From: Caryophanales bacterium UBA2253
Lineage (GTDB): Bacteria; Bacillota_I; Bacilli_A; ML615J-28; CAG-698
Assembly: GCA_002347755.1 (NCBI GenBank)
Contig: DDXT01000016.1
Span: forward strand, 1-35,783
Direction of reading: 5' to 3'
Length of the DNA: 35,783 bases
Numbering within the stretch: the stretch's first letter is position 1; each line of letters opens with the position of its first letter. Made by a program: the position numbers and the translations under genes. Below the pieces are notes generated by a model that searched no databases, was not told where the DNA came from, and worked only from the letters and a program-made list of their open reading frames with translations. Below are positions 9,688 through 18,300 of the stretch, piece by piece.

Positions 9688-9716
9688 TACCCATTTCCTG
9701 ATTAATTTGTTATAAT
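9688..9716 (+). promoter_or_regulatory. Promoter of the aldehyde dehydrogenase gene
   Basis: TATAAT at 9711-9716 is preceded by TGT (extended -10). No good -35 is visible at 17 bp. It lies 16 nt before the ATG, which has GAGGT as SD. Confidence 0.5.
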
Positions 9717-9732
9717 AATCTGAGGTAAATTT

Positions 9733-11103
9733 ATGAATCCCATTTTAAACAAACAAAAAGCTTTTTTCAATACCAATCAAACCCTATCCCACCGCTTTCG
9801 AATCGAGATGCTTCGCAAACTCAGACAGGCAATCATAGAGCGTCAGGACCAAATCATCAAGGCTTTATATCTTGATTTAAACAAAGGCGAGACCGAAGCC
9901 ATTCTAACCGAGGTCTGGATGGTCATCAAAGAGATCGATTATTTGATCAGACATCTGCGCCGATGGATGCGAAGAAAAACAGTTCCGACCCATTTCACTT
10001 TGCTTCCCGGCCGAAGCTACTATTATTATGCCCCTTTGGGCGCAACCTTGATTGTTTCGCCCTGGAACTACCCGTTTCAGCTGACCTTCGATCCCCTCGC
10101 GGGAGCCATTGCGGCCGGAAATACGGTCATCATCAAACCCTCGCAGTCATCGAAAAACACGGAGTCCGTCATCAATGAATTGATCGCGTCGACCTTCCCT
10201 GAGGATTACGTTGCTTGCGTGAGCATGGGTCACGAGCAGACCGAGGCATTGTTCGAAGATGATTTTGATCACATTTTCTTTACCGGGTCAGCGAAAATCG
10301 GGAGGATTGTTTTGGAAAAAGCGGCCAAACACCTGACGAAAGTCACTTTGGAATTAGGCGGCAAGAGTCCGTGCATCGTGGACGACGCTTTTGATCTGAA
10401 AGTTGCGGCTCGCCGAATCGGGTTCGGAAAATTCATGAACGCCGGCCAGACCTGCATCGCTCCCGACTTTTTGATTTGTCCCAAGAACCGAGCCGAAGCC
10501 CTTGCCAAGGCTCTGAAAGAGACCATTGACATCAGTTACCCAAACGGAGCACTTAACGATCCGACTTACCCGAAAATGATCACGGCCCGCCATTTTTCCC
10601 GTTTGACCGACTTGCTGACCGATCAAAAGTTAGTCTTCGGGGGCGGAAATAACGCCGATAATCTAAAAATCGAACCCACGGTTCTGATCACCGACATCGC
10701 CAATCCTTTGATGGCCGAAGAGATTTTCGGACCGGTCCTTCCGATCATCGTTTACGAAAACGAAAGCGAAATCAAGGCCATCGCGGCTTCTTCGCCATCC
10801 CCGCTTTCGTTATATGTTTTTTCCAAAAACCAAAAATTCATCGATCGAATGCTCAGTTCCCTTAGTTTCGGAGGTGGTTGCATCAATGATACGATCAGCC
10901 AGGTGGTCTCGGATTATCTGCCATTTGGAGGAGTAAAATACAGCGGCCATGGCAACTATCACGGTTTTAATTCTTTTGTCACTTTCTCTCATCAGGTCAG
11001 CATTTATCACAAGAGCGCGGGGTTGGAACTGAAACTGCGCTATCTTCCTTATTCGCCGCTGACTAAAAAGGTCATTCGCAAAGTTTTTCTTCCTAAACGT
11101 TGA
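9733..11103 (+). CDS. Aldehyde dehydrogenase, class 3-like (YwdH type)
   Basis: 456 residues, the length typical of class-3 (ALDH3/YwdH) enzymes. It oxidises aldehydes to acids with NAD(P)+. Visible motifs: PWNYP with Asn112, the cofactor loop FTGSAKIG at 183-190, the general base Glu207 in LELGG, and the catalytic Cys241 in GQTCIAPD. The C terminus is basic and partly hydrophobic, as in membrane-associated class-3 enzymes that act on fatty aldehydes, so a role in lipid aldehyde clearance is a reasonable inference. It stands alone, with its own promoter and a terminator right after the stop. Confidence 0.9.
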   Translation: MNPILNKQKAFFNTNQTLSHRFRIEMLRKLRQAIIERQDQIIKALYLDLNKGETEAILTEVWMVIKEIDYLIRHLRRWMRRKTVPTHFTLLPGRSYYYYAPLGATLIVSPWNYPFQLTFDPLAGAIAAGNTVIIKPSQSSKNTESVINELIASTFPEDYVACVSMGHEQTEALFEDDFDHIFFTGSAKIGRIVLEKAAKHLTKVTLELGGKSPCIVDDAFDLKVAARRIGFGKFMNAGQTCIAPDFLICPKNRAEALAKALKETIDISYPNGALNDPTYPKMITARHFSRLTDLLTDQKLVFGGGNNADNLKIEPTVLITDIANPLMAEEIFGPVLPIIVYENESEIKAIAASSPSPLSLYVFSKNQKFIDRMLSSLSFGGGCINDTISQVVSDYLPFGGVKYSGHGNYHGFNSFVTFSHQVSIYHKSAGLELKLRYLPYSPLTKKVIRKVFLPKR

Positions 11104-11131
11104 AAAAATCCTCGGTCTTCCGAGGATTTTT
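11104..11131 (+). terminator. Bidirectional terminator
   Basis: The stem AAATCCTCGG / CCGAGGATTT with a TCTT loop is flanked by A and T runs, so it can work on both strands. It ends the aldehyde dehydrogenase gene on plus and the cca operon on minus, whose last stop codon touches it. Confidence 0.9.
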
Positions 11132-11798
11132 AAATGGCTTCTTGTTCATTTTTGTTTCGATCTAATTCTTCCAAGACTTTGGGGATGTCCAAAAAAGGTG
11201 ATTTTTCCAAAAAGTGGAGGATCAGAAACAACGACCCGCAAAGTAACGTGGAAAAGATGATTTGAAACAGACTGCTGACGCCAAAGACCTTCAAAACGGT
11301 TAAGCAAATGGCTATGGTGATGACCAAAGTGATCAAAGATTTGAAGAAAACGGCTTTGTCGATCCGAAGAAGCGACCCCACGAAAACCACCAGCGAAAAC
11401 AAAGTCGCCACGGCGGTCACATAAGCCAAAGTATTATGGGTGTTGGCGGTCAGCGGGAACATGCTCGGAGCAAAAGGAAAAAAGACCGTCACCAGCATTG
11501 ATAAACCGCTAAATCCGATCAGCAAGCTCATGAATAGGTTGTTGAACTTGGTGATGGAAACCAAATAGGACAGAAATCCCATAAAGTACAAAGAGGTGAG
11601 GATCCCCCAAATGATCAGCAGTTCAAAGGCCCCGTAACGAGCTCCGATTTGGGAGAAGGTGACCAGTACCAAATCCCCGTCGGGCCCGAATTGGGAAAAA
11701 ATCAAGGCATAGATTGGAATGACGATCAAACCGACGATCCCGAAAAGCAATTTATAATGATGAGCCTTTTTTTGATAGTTCTTCTTCATGCCGTTCAT
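11130..11798 (-). CDS. Six-TM membrane protein of unknown function
   Basis: 222 residues with about six TM helices (roughly 17-35, 53-80, 86-110, 121-145, 152-172, 176-196). Between helices 1 and 2 lies a short GPDGDLV loop. The overall layout recalls DUF998-type proteins, but I see no diagnostic residues and would not name it. The ATG overlaps the cca stop in an ATGA arrangement, with GAGGAG a few bases upstream, so translation is coupled to cca. Whether the two functions are linked is unknown. Confidence 0.7.
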   Translation of the reverse strand: MNGMKKNYQKKAHHYKLLFGIVGLIVIPIYALIFSQFGPDGDLVLVTFSQIGARYGAFELLIIWGILTSLYFMGFLSYLVSITKFNNLFMSLLIGFSGLSMLVTVFFPFAPSMFPLTANTHNTLAYVTAVATLFSLVVFVGSLLRIDKAVFFKSLITLVITIAICLTVLKVFGVSSLFQIIFSTLLCGSLFLILHFLEKSPFLDIPKVLEELDRNKNEQEAI

Positions 11799-13000
11799 TT
11801 CTTCTCCTCAAAAAGGGCTTTGGCTCTTTTTAACAAAGTTTCCCGCTTATTTTCCGTTTTATCGGTAATTACTTCTTCTAATAATTCGTTCAGAACCTGG
11901 TTAATCCCGATTCCTTCCGAAAAGCCGATCTTTAACAAATCGGTTCCGTTAATTTCCAAGTCCTTGACCCGGAAACAATTTCGGGACGAATGAAGCCGCT
12001 GCAATCTTTCGCTGGCTTTTTGGTATTCGGAAAGCTTTTCAGCGTTCTTGGGATCGTCCATCCGAAATTGGATCAGGTCCAGCAACTCGTTAAAATCGTA
12101 GGTTCCCAGAAGGCGCATGAGGGCAACATCATCCCCCAACAAATCAGCGTTTTCTCCCTCAATGAACCGAATGATGGCTTTGATGTCCAGGTTGCTGTAT
12201 TTCATCTTTTTCAAGATTTGCATCGCGCTTTCCGCTCCCAAACTCGACAGCAAGGCCGCTAATTTCGCTTGCAGTCCTTTTGTTTGGCTCATTCTTCTAA
12301 TTACCGGGCTTGGATCAATTTGAGCCAGAGGCGAAATAATGACCGCAATGACCCCCCAGTATTCCTCTAGAACCGCGGTCGCCTGCTTCCCAAGCAGCAA
12401 TTTATTTAGTTCGGCGGTAATTCGCTCCATCGAAACCTTGTGAAGAAGGGGGGATAACTGGCGCAGGGCTTGGGCGGTTTGGGCTTCGATCGAAAACCCC
12501 AAAACCGAAGCAAAACGAAGCGCCCGAACGATTCGCAGCGGATCTTCGCTAAAACGCAGTTTTGGGTCACCGATGGCCCGGATCAGTTGGTTGTTTAAAT
12601 CTTCAACGCCGCCGACTTGATCAATGAGCGTCTTATTGAAACAAAGAGCGTTGATCGTGAAATCACGCCGATGCAAATCCTCAGACAAATTCTTCACGAA
12701 GATCGTTTGGTCGGGATGACGAAAATCCCCGTAATCCCCATCGACTCGGTAAGTGGTGATTTCCAGTTGCCGATGGTCGAGAAAAACCGTGATGGTCCCG
12801 TGAACGATCCCGGAATCGAAAGTATAGTAGTTTTTGAAAGCCGTTTTGACTTCTTCGGGAGTCGCAGACGTGGAGATGTCATAGTCACTTGGCGAGACAT
12901 TCAAAAGAAAGTCGCGAACGGCTCCGCCCACGACGAAAGCTTCATATCCGTTTTGTTCCAATACAGCCAGGGCCTTCGAAACATAATTCGGTAATATCAC
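11795..13000 (-). CDS. cca: CCA tRNA nucleotidyltransferase
   Basis: 401 residues. This enzyme adds or repairs the 3' CCA of tRNAs in the cytoplasm. The class II nucleotidyltransferase head is clear: GGAVRD at 25-30, the metal-binding DYD (Asp39, Asp41), and EDLHRRDFTINAL near 105-118, followed by the helical body with the DPLRIVRALRFA segment. Length is usual for the Bacillota type. The start is GTG at 13000-12998: an in-frame TGA lies two codons upstream, and GGAG sits about 10 bases before it. The one tRNA in this window encodes its own CCA, so here the enzyme may act mainly in repair. Confidence 0.95.
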   Translation of the reverse strand: MILPNYVSKALAVLEQNGYEAFVVGGAVRDFLLNVSPSDYDISTSATPEEVKTAFKNYYTFDSGIVHGTITVFLDHRQLEITTYRVDGDYGDFRHPDQTIFVKNLSEDLHRRDFTINALCFNKTLIDQVGGVEDLNNQLIRAIGDPKLRFSEDPLRIVRALRFASVLGFSIEAQTAQALRQLSPLLHKVSMERITAELNKLLLGKQATAVLEEYWGVIAVIISPLAQIDPSPVIRRMSQTKGLQAKLAALLSSLGAESAMQILKKMKYSNLDIKAIIRFIEGENADLLGDDVALMRLLGTYDFNELLDLIQFRMDDPKNAEKLSEYQKASERLQRLHSSRNCFRVKDLEINGTDLLKIGFSEGIGINQVLNELLEEVITDKTENKRETLLKRAKALFEEKK

Positions 13001-13021
13001 TGTTCATCAACTCCTTACATC

Positions 13022-13050
13022 ATTTTATCACAATCGCTTGGGTAAATAAA
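13022..13050 (-). promoter_or_regulatory. Promoter of cca
   Basis: On minus, TAAAAT (plus 13022-13027) is preceded by TGA, forming an extended -10. A weak TTTATT -35 lies 17 bp upstream. Confidence 0.45.
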
Positions 13051-13081
13051 GTTTTTTTCATTGGTTTACGAATTTTTGACC

Positions 13082-13110
13082 TATTCAAAATCAGCGGTTT
13101 GTTGTATAAT
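13082..13110 (+). promoter_or_regulatory. Promoter of the tandem mgtE genes
   Basis: TATAAT at 13105-13110 lies 27 nt before the mgtE ATG. At 17 bp upstream the -35 is poor; a TTGACC at 13076-13081 is a better hexamer but is 23 bp away. No room for an M-box riboswitch exists between this -10 and the ATG. Confidence 0.45.
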
Positions 13111-13137
13111 AAGAAAAAAAGAAAGGCGGGACCAACC

Positions 13138-14505
13138 ATGAAAGACCTGGCTGTCATCGAACAAATCAACGGGCTGATCGCTTCGGAAACCGATCCCGCG
13201 ATCTTAAAAGAGAAACTTCGAGAGTTTCATCCTTACGATCTCGCTTCCGCCTTTTTGGAACTGAACGAAGAAACCCGAAAAAAGGTTTATCGGGTCTTGG
13301 ATGACCAAACCATCGCCGACATTTTCGAATACCTGAAAGAGGATGATACCGCGGATTTCATCGAGGAACTCAACCCGAAACAAGGAGCCTCCGTCCTCCA
13401 GGAAATGGATTCCGACGATGCCATCGACGTTATTCAGGAAATCGAAAGTAACAAATTAAAATCGGTCCTGGACAACATCGAACCCGAGGCCAAAGAAAAC
13501 TTGAAGTACCTGAGCACCCATCCGGAAAATTCCGCCGGATCCGTCATGACCACCAACTTCATGGTTTTGGAGAGCCGCTTGGATGTCAAACAAGCCATGA
13601 AGATTTTGGTCAAAGAAGCCGACGAAAGCGAAGTCATCGACCCCTTGTTTGTAGTCGAAGACGAAAAGCTGGTCGGGATCCTGAATCTGAAGGATCTGAT
13701 CATCGCCCGCAGTCCGCTTTCCATCAGTGCGATTATGAAGCCTAACCCGGTCTTTGCCTTGGTGACCGACGAAGCCATTGACGCCGTTCATAAAATCAAT
13801 GATTATGGGATCGGCGCCCTTCCGGTTTTGGACCAAGGCAAAATGGTCGGAATCATCACGATTGACGACGCCATGGACGTCGTTCACGACGATGCCACCG
13901 AAAATTTCGGTATGTTGGCAAGCTACGTGACCAAACCGGCCGAAGAAAGCAGTTTAAAGAAAAGCCTATTGAAACGGCTTCCTTGGCTAACGGTTTTACT
14001 GCTCCTTAGTCTTTTGGTTTCCAATGTCACCAAAATTTTTGAGGGCATCATTCAACAAGTAACGGTTCTGATCTTCTTCCAGTCGATGATCTTGGACATG
14101 GCTGGTAACGCGGGAACGCAAACTCTGGCCGTTGCCATCCGTTCGCTTGAACGAAACGAACTTAACACGCGAAAAAACATCCGAAAACACTTTTTCAAGG
14201 AATTCCGGATCAGTCTTCTCGACAGTTTTGCGCTGGCCCTCTTTTCATTTTTCATATGCACGTTTTTCCTTTGGTCCCGAGAAAGCATCGGGATCAACAT
14301 CGGCATCGTTTCGATGATCATTGCGGTTTCCCTGTTTCTTTCGCTTCTGCTTTCCGGTCTGATGGCTTCTTCCCTTCCGATCTTTTTCCATCGGGTCGGG
14401 ATTGATCCCTCAGTGGCTTCGGGGCCATTCATTACCACCTTGAATGACATTTTTTCAACGGTCATTTATTTTGGGCTAGCCTTTCTGTTTTTTAGTTTTA
14501 TTTAA
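13138..14505 (+). CDS. mgtE: MgtE magnesium channel (first copy)
   Basis: 455 residues. MgtE is a homodimeric Mg2+ channel gated by its own cytosolic Mg2+ sensor. The N-terminal acidic superhelical domain covers about 1-125, the two CBS domains about 130-255, and the plug helix and five TM helices about 275-455. The TM motif GNAGTQ is at 323-328, and the conserved membrane Asp of the last helix is Asp437 (in TTLNDIF). The start is ATG 13138: the reading frame stays open far upstream, but only this ATG follows an SD (AAGGCGGG) and gives the family length. A paralogue starts 12 nt after its stop. No M-box is visible, so control is probably at the protein level. Confidence 0.9.
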   Translation: MKDLAVIEQINGLIASETDPAILKEKLREFHPYDLASAFLELNEETRKKVYRVLDDQTIADIFEYLKEDDTADFIEELNPKQGASVLQEMDSDDAIDVIQEIESNKLKSVLDNIEPEAKENLKYLSTHPENSAGSVMTTNFMVLESRLDVKQAMKILVKEADESEVIDPLFVVEDEKLVGILNLKDLIIARSPLSISAIMKPNPVFALVTDEAIDAVHKINDYGIGALPVLDQGKMVGIITIDDAMDVVHDDATENFGMLASYVTKPAEESSLKKSLLKRLPWLTVLLLLSLLVSNVTKIFEGIIQQVTVLIFFQSMILDMAGNAGTQTLAVAIRSLERNELNTRKNIRKHFFKEFRISLLDSFALALFSFFICTFFLWSRESIGINIGIVSMIIAVSLFLSLLLSGLMASSLPIFFHRVGIDPSVASGPFITTLNDIFSTVIYFGLAFLFFSFI

Positions 14506-14517
14506 AGGGAGAGAATC

Positions 14518-15891
14518 ATGGAAATGTACGAAGAAATTATCGGATTGATCCGGTCCGGCGCTGATTCCTCACAGCTTCGGGAACAGTTGAACCAATACCA
14601 TCCCCGGGATTTGGCCGAATGCTTCAAAAAAGTCGAAGAAAGCGATCGGATCAAACTATATGCGGCTTTTTCCGATGAGGAAATGGCGGACATTCTCGCT
14701 TTCTTGGATCCGGAAGATGTTCCGGATCTGACCGAAAATGTTGAAGAGGGAAAATTAGCTTCGATCATCAACGAAATGGAACCGGATGACGCCGCGGATG
14801 TCATTTCGAAACTGGATGATTCCAAAGCCGAAAACATTTATAATCTCATGGAACCGGAGGTCCGGGAGGACCTTCAGGAACTGGCCGAATACGCCGATGA
14901 CACGGCCGGGGCCATCATGAACAGCAATTTCATCAAAATCGAAACCGGAAAAGACATCAAAGACCTAATGAAGGTTCTGGTCCAAGAAGCTCCGGACGTG
15001 GAAACCATCAACACTTCCTTCGTTGTTGACGGACAAGGAAAACTTTTGGGAACTTTGGACCTAAAAAAAATAATTGTCACGAAGTCGCCGTGTCTGGTTG
15101 AAAGCATCATGAACCCCAACTTTCAAGCGGCGGAGGTTAACCAAAATATTGAAGAAGTCACCCGGATCGTCAAGAATTATGACGTCTATGATCTCCCAGT
15201 TTTGGAAAACGGAATCCTCAAAGGGATCATTACCATGGATGATGCCATGACTTCGGTCATTGATGAAGCCGAGGAAGACTTCGCGAAACTGGGCGGTTTG
15301 TCCAGCGCTGAGGAGATTGACGAATCCACCAAAGAATCCGTGAAAAAGAGGTTCCCGTGGCTGGCTTTCCTGTTGGTCATGGACATTCTGGTTTCCCTGG
15401 TCGTTTCCGCTTATGATTACTTGTTTGAAGTCGACAGCATGACCGTTTTTGTTTTCTTCCAACCCATCATTTTGGGCTTGGCGGGAAATTTCGGGACTCA
15501 GTCCCTGGCTTTTACCATCCGGAAGATCACCGACGACCAATTTGCGCAAAAATCGTCGATCCGAAACCACTTGTTTAAAGAAACCATGCTTGGCTTGGCC
15601 ACTGGATTGATCCTGGGGATAGCCGCCTTCGCTTTTACCGCCTTGTTCCTTCTTATTAACAAAGAACCGCAGAGCACAATTCCGGAGGTTAGTTTAGTGG
15701 TTGGCTTGTCAGTGTTTGCTTCGTTGACCATTTCCAGTCTGTTTGGTTCATTGATGCCAATCGTCCTTTTTAAAATGAAAGTGGATCCGGCGGTGGCTTC
15801 CGGTCCGGTCATCACCACCATCATCGATGTGCTTTCGGTAGTGATCTATCTGACTTTGGCCACACTGCTCGTCTATAACCAACTGATGTAA
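14518..15891 (+). CDS. mgtE: MgtE magnesium channel (second copy)
   Basis: 457 residues with the same order of parts: N domain, CBS pair (about 130-255), and five TM helices (about 280-455). GNFGTQ at 323-328 and Asp437 (in TTIIDVL) match the first copy position for position, so the pair is an old tandem duplication with substantial divergence. The SD AAAGGGAGAG lies just before the ATG, 12 nt after the first mgtE. Because MgtE is a dimer, the two products could form hetero- as well as homodimers (inference). Both keep the residues needed for conduction. Confidence 0.9.
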   Translation: MEMYEEIIGLIRSGADSSQLREQLNQYHPRDLAECFKKVEESDRIKLYAAFSDEEMADILAFLDPEDVPDLTENVEEGKLASIINEMEPDDAADVISKLDDSKAENIYNLMEPEVREDLQELAEYADDTAGAIMNSNFIKIETGKDIKDLMKVLVQEAPDVETINTSFVVDGQGKLLGTLDLKKIIVTKSPCLVESIMNPNFQAAEVNQNIEEVTRIVKNYDVYDLPVLENGILKGIITMDDAMTSVIDEAEEDFAKLGGLSSAEEIDESTKESVKKRFPWLAFLLVMDILVSLVVSAYDYLFEVDSMTVFVFFQPIILGLAGNFGTQSLAFTIRKITDDQFAQKSSIRNHLFKETMLGLATGLILGIAAFAFTALFLLINKEPQSTIPEVSLVVGLSVFASLTISSLFGSLMPIVLFKMKVDPAVASGPVITTIIDVLSVVIYLTLATLLVYNQLM

Positions 15892-15894
15892 CCA

Positions 15895-15945
15895 AGCAAT
15901 TTACCCTATGCGTTTTTATGTATATGTGTAAATTGCTTTTATATT
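15895..15945 (+). terminator. Terminator of the mgtE operon
   Basis: The 10-bp stem AGCAATTTAC / GTAAATTGCT (15895-15904, 15928-15937) has a 23-nt A/T-rich loop and is followed by a T-rich tract. It starts three bases after the second mgtE stop. I see nothing else in 15946-16060. Confidence 0.75.
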
Positions 15946-16061
15946 ATTTCCGCTTTTGGAAATTTGGAAATGAATTTTCTAAAAACGGGCGAACAAAACC
16001 AACCCCGGGACCAAGCATTGGCAAACGAAATTCCAACCATAAAAAAACTTGCCACTTGCAA

Positions 16062-16093
16062 TAAAAAATGCTTCTCATTTTAATGGGAAGCAT
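16062..16093 (-). terminator. Terminator of tRNA-Gly
   Basis: On minus, a hairpin with stem ATGCTTC / GAAGCAT (plus 16068-16093) is followed by a T run (plus 16063-16068). It lies about 20 nt beyond the CCA end of the tRNA. Confidence 0.85.
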
Positions 16094-16113
16094 GTTTTAG
16101 ATCTAAAAAAATA

Positions 16114-16188
16114 TGGAGCAGGTAGCGGGGATCGAACCCGCATCTCAGCCATGGCAAGGCTGCATAATAACCATTATACGATACCTGC
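16114..16188 (-). tRNA. tRNA-Gly(GCC)
   Basis: The reverse complement folds as a cloverleaf: a 7-bp acceptor (GCAGGTA with TACCTGC), a GGTTC-type T arm, and an anticodon stem CAGCC/GGCTG closing the loop TTGCCAT. The anticodon GCC is at plus 16153-16155. The CCA end is encoded (plus 16114-16116). It reads glycine codons GGC and GGT. It is a single-gene unit with its own promoter and terminator. Confidence 0.97.
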
Positions 16189-16201
16189 AAGGTCTTGTAA
16201 C

Positions 16202-16230
16202 ATTATAACAAAAGGCTTGGAAAAAAACAA
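16202..16230 (-). promoter_or_regulatory. Promoter of tRNA-Gly
   Basis: On minus, TTGTTT (plus 16225-16230), 17-bp spacer, TATAAT (plus 16202-16207), with TGT before the -10. The start point would be a few bases before the mature tRNA 5' end, with a short A/T/G leader. Confidence 0.8.
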
Positions 16231-16281
16231 GCATTTTTTGTTTTTTTATTGATTTTTCACCGATTCCTCGTCCAAGTCATC

Positions 16282-16312
16282 AAAAGAAAAAGATTCGCAT
16301 GGCGCAAATCTT
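16282..16312 (-). terminator. Terminator of ssb
   Basis: On minus, a hairpin with outer stem AAGATT / AATCTT and an inner CGC/GCG (plus 16290-16312) is followed by a T-rich tract. It sits about 60 nt beyond the ssb stop. Confidence 0.6.
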
Positions 16313-16375
16313 TCCCAAAAGCGTGTTTAATAATTTGAATCGTTAATTTGACTATTTAATGATTGGCATTGGATA

Positions 16376-16711
16376 TCAGACCCCGTCGTCGGTTTTAAGA
16401 TTTATAAAAATGACCCTTTCGCCGACGACTTCAATGTTCCTTAGTTTTACCCCCTCAGTTTCAATCGTTCGGGTGATCAAGCGCGCTTTGACCGCCACTG
16501 TCGATCCTTTTTTACAATTTTGCCCGGCGGCTTCCGCCACCACGGACCATAACTGGATGGGAATGAAATCAGTCTCATACTCCCCCGTTTCCTGGTTTTT
16601 GAAACTGCGCTGACAGGCCAAGGTCATGCGACAAGTTTTAAGCCCGGAATCGAGAGTCACAACATTCAGATCTTCAACGGTCCGTCCGATTAAAATAACG
16701 CTGTTAAACAT
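16376..16711 (-). CDS. ssb: Short single-stranded DNA-binding protein
   Basis: 111 residues, forming a single OB fold: the N-terminal MFNSVILIGR strand, the CRMTLACQR strand, the IPIQLWSVVAEAA helix region and a C-terminal strand. It binds ssDNA in replication and repair. The main Bacillota SSB is about 160-170 residues, with a glycine-rich linker and an acidic tip (DDDIPF-like) that recruits partner enzymes. This one stops right after the OB fold with no such tail, so it may be an auxiliary SSB. The gene stands alone. An in-frame TGA lies just upstream of the ATG, which fixes the start, yet the only strong SD (AGGAGG) is about 20 nt from the ATG, unusually far. A 10-bp palindrome GTTGATCAAC lies between them. 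Confidence 0.85.
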   Translation of the reverse strand: MFNSVILIGRTVEDLNVVTLDSGLKTCRMTLACQRSFKNQETGEYETDFIPIQLWSVVAEAAGQNCKKGSTVAVKARLITRTIETEGVKLRNIEVVGERVIFINLKTDDGV

Positions 16712-16765
16712 AGATTTTCATGGTTGATCAACAAATCCTCCTCTCCTTCTTTTACCGGTAACCCA

Positions 16766-16794
16766 AGTATACCGAAGAATAATGCTTTTTTCAA
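16766..16794 (-). promoter_or_regulatory. Promoter of ssb
   Basis: On minus, TTGAAA (plus 16789-16794), exactly 17 bp, TATACT (plus 16766-16771). Transcription would start near 16759, giving a leader of about 48 nt. The remaining gap (16800-16960) is low-complexity, with long T and A runs and no gene. Confidence 0.75.
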
Positions 16795-16960
16795 ACCGCG
16801 AATTTGAAGGAAAATTGGTTTTTTCCAACCTTTTTTCATGGTTCTTCTAAAAAAACGGAAATCAAAGTTCTCAAAAAACCTAAATAACCGTCTTTTTTTG
16901 CTAGATGAGCTTTTTTCTCATTTTTTCTTTTTTTTCATTATTTTTTTGCTTCCAAAATTG

Positions 16961-16981
16961 AAAAACGCCGCCAGCGGCGTT
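16961..16981 (-). terminator. Terminator of the long division/deo/M16 operon
   Basis: The G+C-rich stem AACGCCGC / GCGGCGTT (plus 16964-16981) is followed on minus by TTTTTC. It overlaps the last base of the M16 stop codon. Confidence 0.85.
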
Positions 16982-18300
16982 CATGTTTGGGAATTTTTCG
17001 GAAAGACGGTGAAATTGGCGATGGCCGACTTCACGAAGTATTTCTGGTATTTTTTTAAATCAAAGCGCGTCAGTTTATCAAACTCCTCCAGCGTTTCAAA
17101 AATGTCGCTGTTGCGAAGTCCGTATTCCAAATAACCCAGCGCCAGAAATTCGAAGCTGTTCAGGGATTTTATGAAATTCCCGAAAACGGCTTTTTTGAAG
17201 CGTCCGAACGTGGCTTCATCGATTTCCAAAGTCGCCAAAGCTAATAATTTTTCGGAAATGAAGCGGTTGAATTCTTCCGGTTTTCGGGTGTTGGCCTGAA
17301 CCCGGATGAAACCGGCGAAACCATCGTGATAACTTTCGTAGTTAAACCCGCCCTGAATGAGTTCTTGATCCAACATTTCTTGATAGGCATCGGTTGAAGG
17401 ACCAAAACTGACTTCCAACAGGATCTTCAGCCCCAATTCCATGATCATCGATTCGTTTTTGGGGAAAATCTCGTACGGAAGTTTAAGACCGACGGCGGAC
17501 TTCGGGATGGTCAGATCCATGAAAGCCGAACCGGTGTTCTCCTTCACGGTCTCATCTTCGAAATCCAAGTCGATTTTGATTGGTTCCGGTTTGGGAAAAC
17601 GTTTATGGCTTTGGTTCTCCCTAACTAAATTGAACAAAGCAATCGGATCTTGGCTTTTTCCTCCGGTCCAATTTTGAATGTCCCCGACCATGGTCAAAAT
17701 CATGTTGGCGGGATGATAAAAGGTGGAATGACAGGTTTTAAGCAGTTCCGGAGTGATCAGCTTGATGGACTCGACGGTTCCCCCAATGTCTGAAATAAGC
17801 GGGTAACGGGAAAACAAGCGGTTCATCAGTCCCAGTTGCAAGACATCGCTCGGGGAATCAAGGTACATTTTCAGTTCCTGTTCGATGATTCCTTGTTCTT
17901 TTTGCACTCCGGATTTTGTGAAAGAGGGTTTCTGAACAAAATCCAATAGCAGCTTAAGTCCCGCTTCCAGATTTTTGGTCCCCTCAAACAAGTAACTGGT
18001 GGTCGTGTATTTGGTCATGGCATTGCTTTCCAAACCCAAAACCGCGAACCGGTCGGAAGCATCGGCTCCTCCGGGCATGGAAAACAATTTATGTTCCAAA
18101 AAGTGAGCGATGCCCAGCGGAACATCCAAAAAATCCGTTTTCCCGACCGGGATGAAACGATTATGCAAAGCTCCGTATTTAGCCGTAAGGATGGTGAAGG
18201 TCTTTTGGTAACCCGGTTTGGGGATGATAACAACCTGAAGGCCGTTGGGCAGGGTTTCGGTAATAACTTTTTCGTTGATGCGCAAATATTCTTTAATCAT
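16981..18300 (-). CDS. M16 zinc peptidase, catalytic subunit (YmfH-like)
   Basis: About 439 residues. The inverted zinc motif HxxEH is present as HFLEH (His66, Glu69, His70), with a downstream acidic segment IIEQE that can supply the third ligand, so this is the active partner. Length and the two-domain insulinase pattern fit the Bacillota YmfH group, which pairs with an inactive homologue. Related pairs process peptides or pheromones in some Bacillota; the substrate here is unknown. The start chosen is ATG 18300, because GAGG lies six bases upstream and it overlaps the upstream partner's stop by 8 nt. An ATG at 18312 is in frame but lacks an SD. It is the last gene of the operon. Confidence 0.85.
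   Translation of the reverse strand: MIKEYLRINEKVITETLPNGLQVVIIPKPGYQKTFTILTAKYGALHNRFIPVGKTDFLDVPLGIAHFLEHKLFSMPGGADASDRFAVLGLESNAMTKYTTTSYLFEGTKNLEAGLKLLLDFVQKPSFTKSGVQKEQGIIEQELKMYLDSPSDVLQLGLMNRLFSRYPLISDIGGTVESIKLITPELLKTCHSTFYHPANMILTMVGDIQNWTGGKSQDPIALFNLVRENQSHKRFPKPEPIKIDLDFEDETVKENTGSAFMDLTIPKSAVGLKLPYEIFPKNESMIMELGLKILLEVSFGPSTDAYQEMLDQELIQGGFNYESYHDGFAGFIRVQANTRKPEEFNRFISEKLLALATLEIDEATFGRFKKAVFGNFIKSLNSFEFLALGYLEYGLRNSDIFETLEEFDKLTRFDLKKYQKYFVKSAIANFTVFPKNSQT

Noticed and set aside
12889..13137. N-terminal extension of the first mgtE to 12889.
   Set aside because: It would run antisense through cca and the promoter; ATG 13138 has an SD and gives the family length.
16860..16935. 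ATGAG/CTCAT hairpin with T runs on plus near 16905-16921.
   Set aside because: Only five pairs, within low-complexity sequence, and there is no plus-strand gene to terminate.
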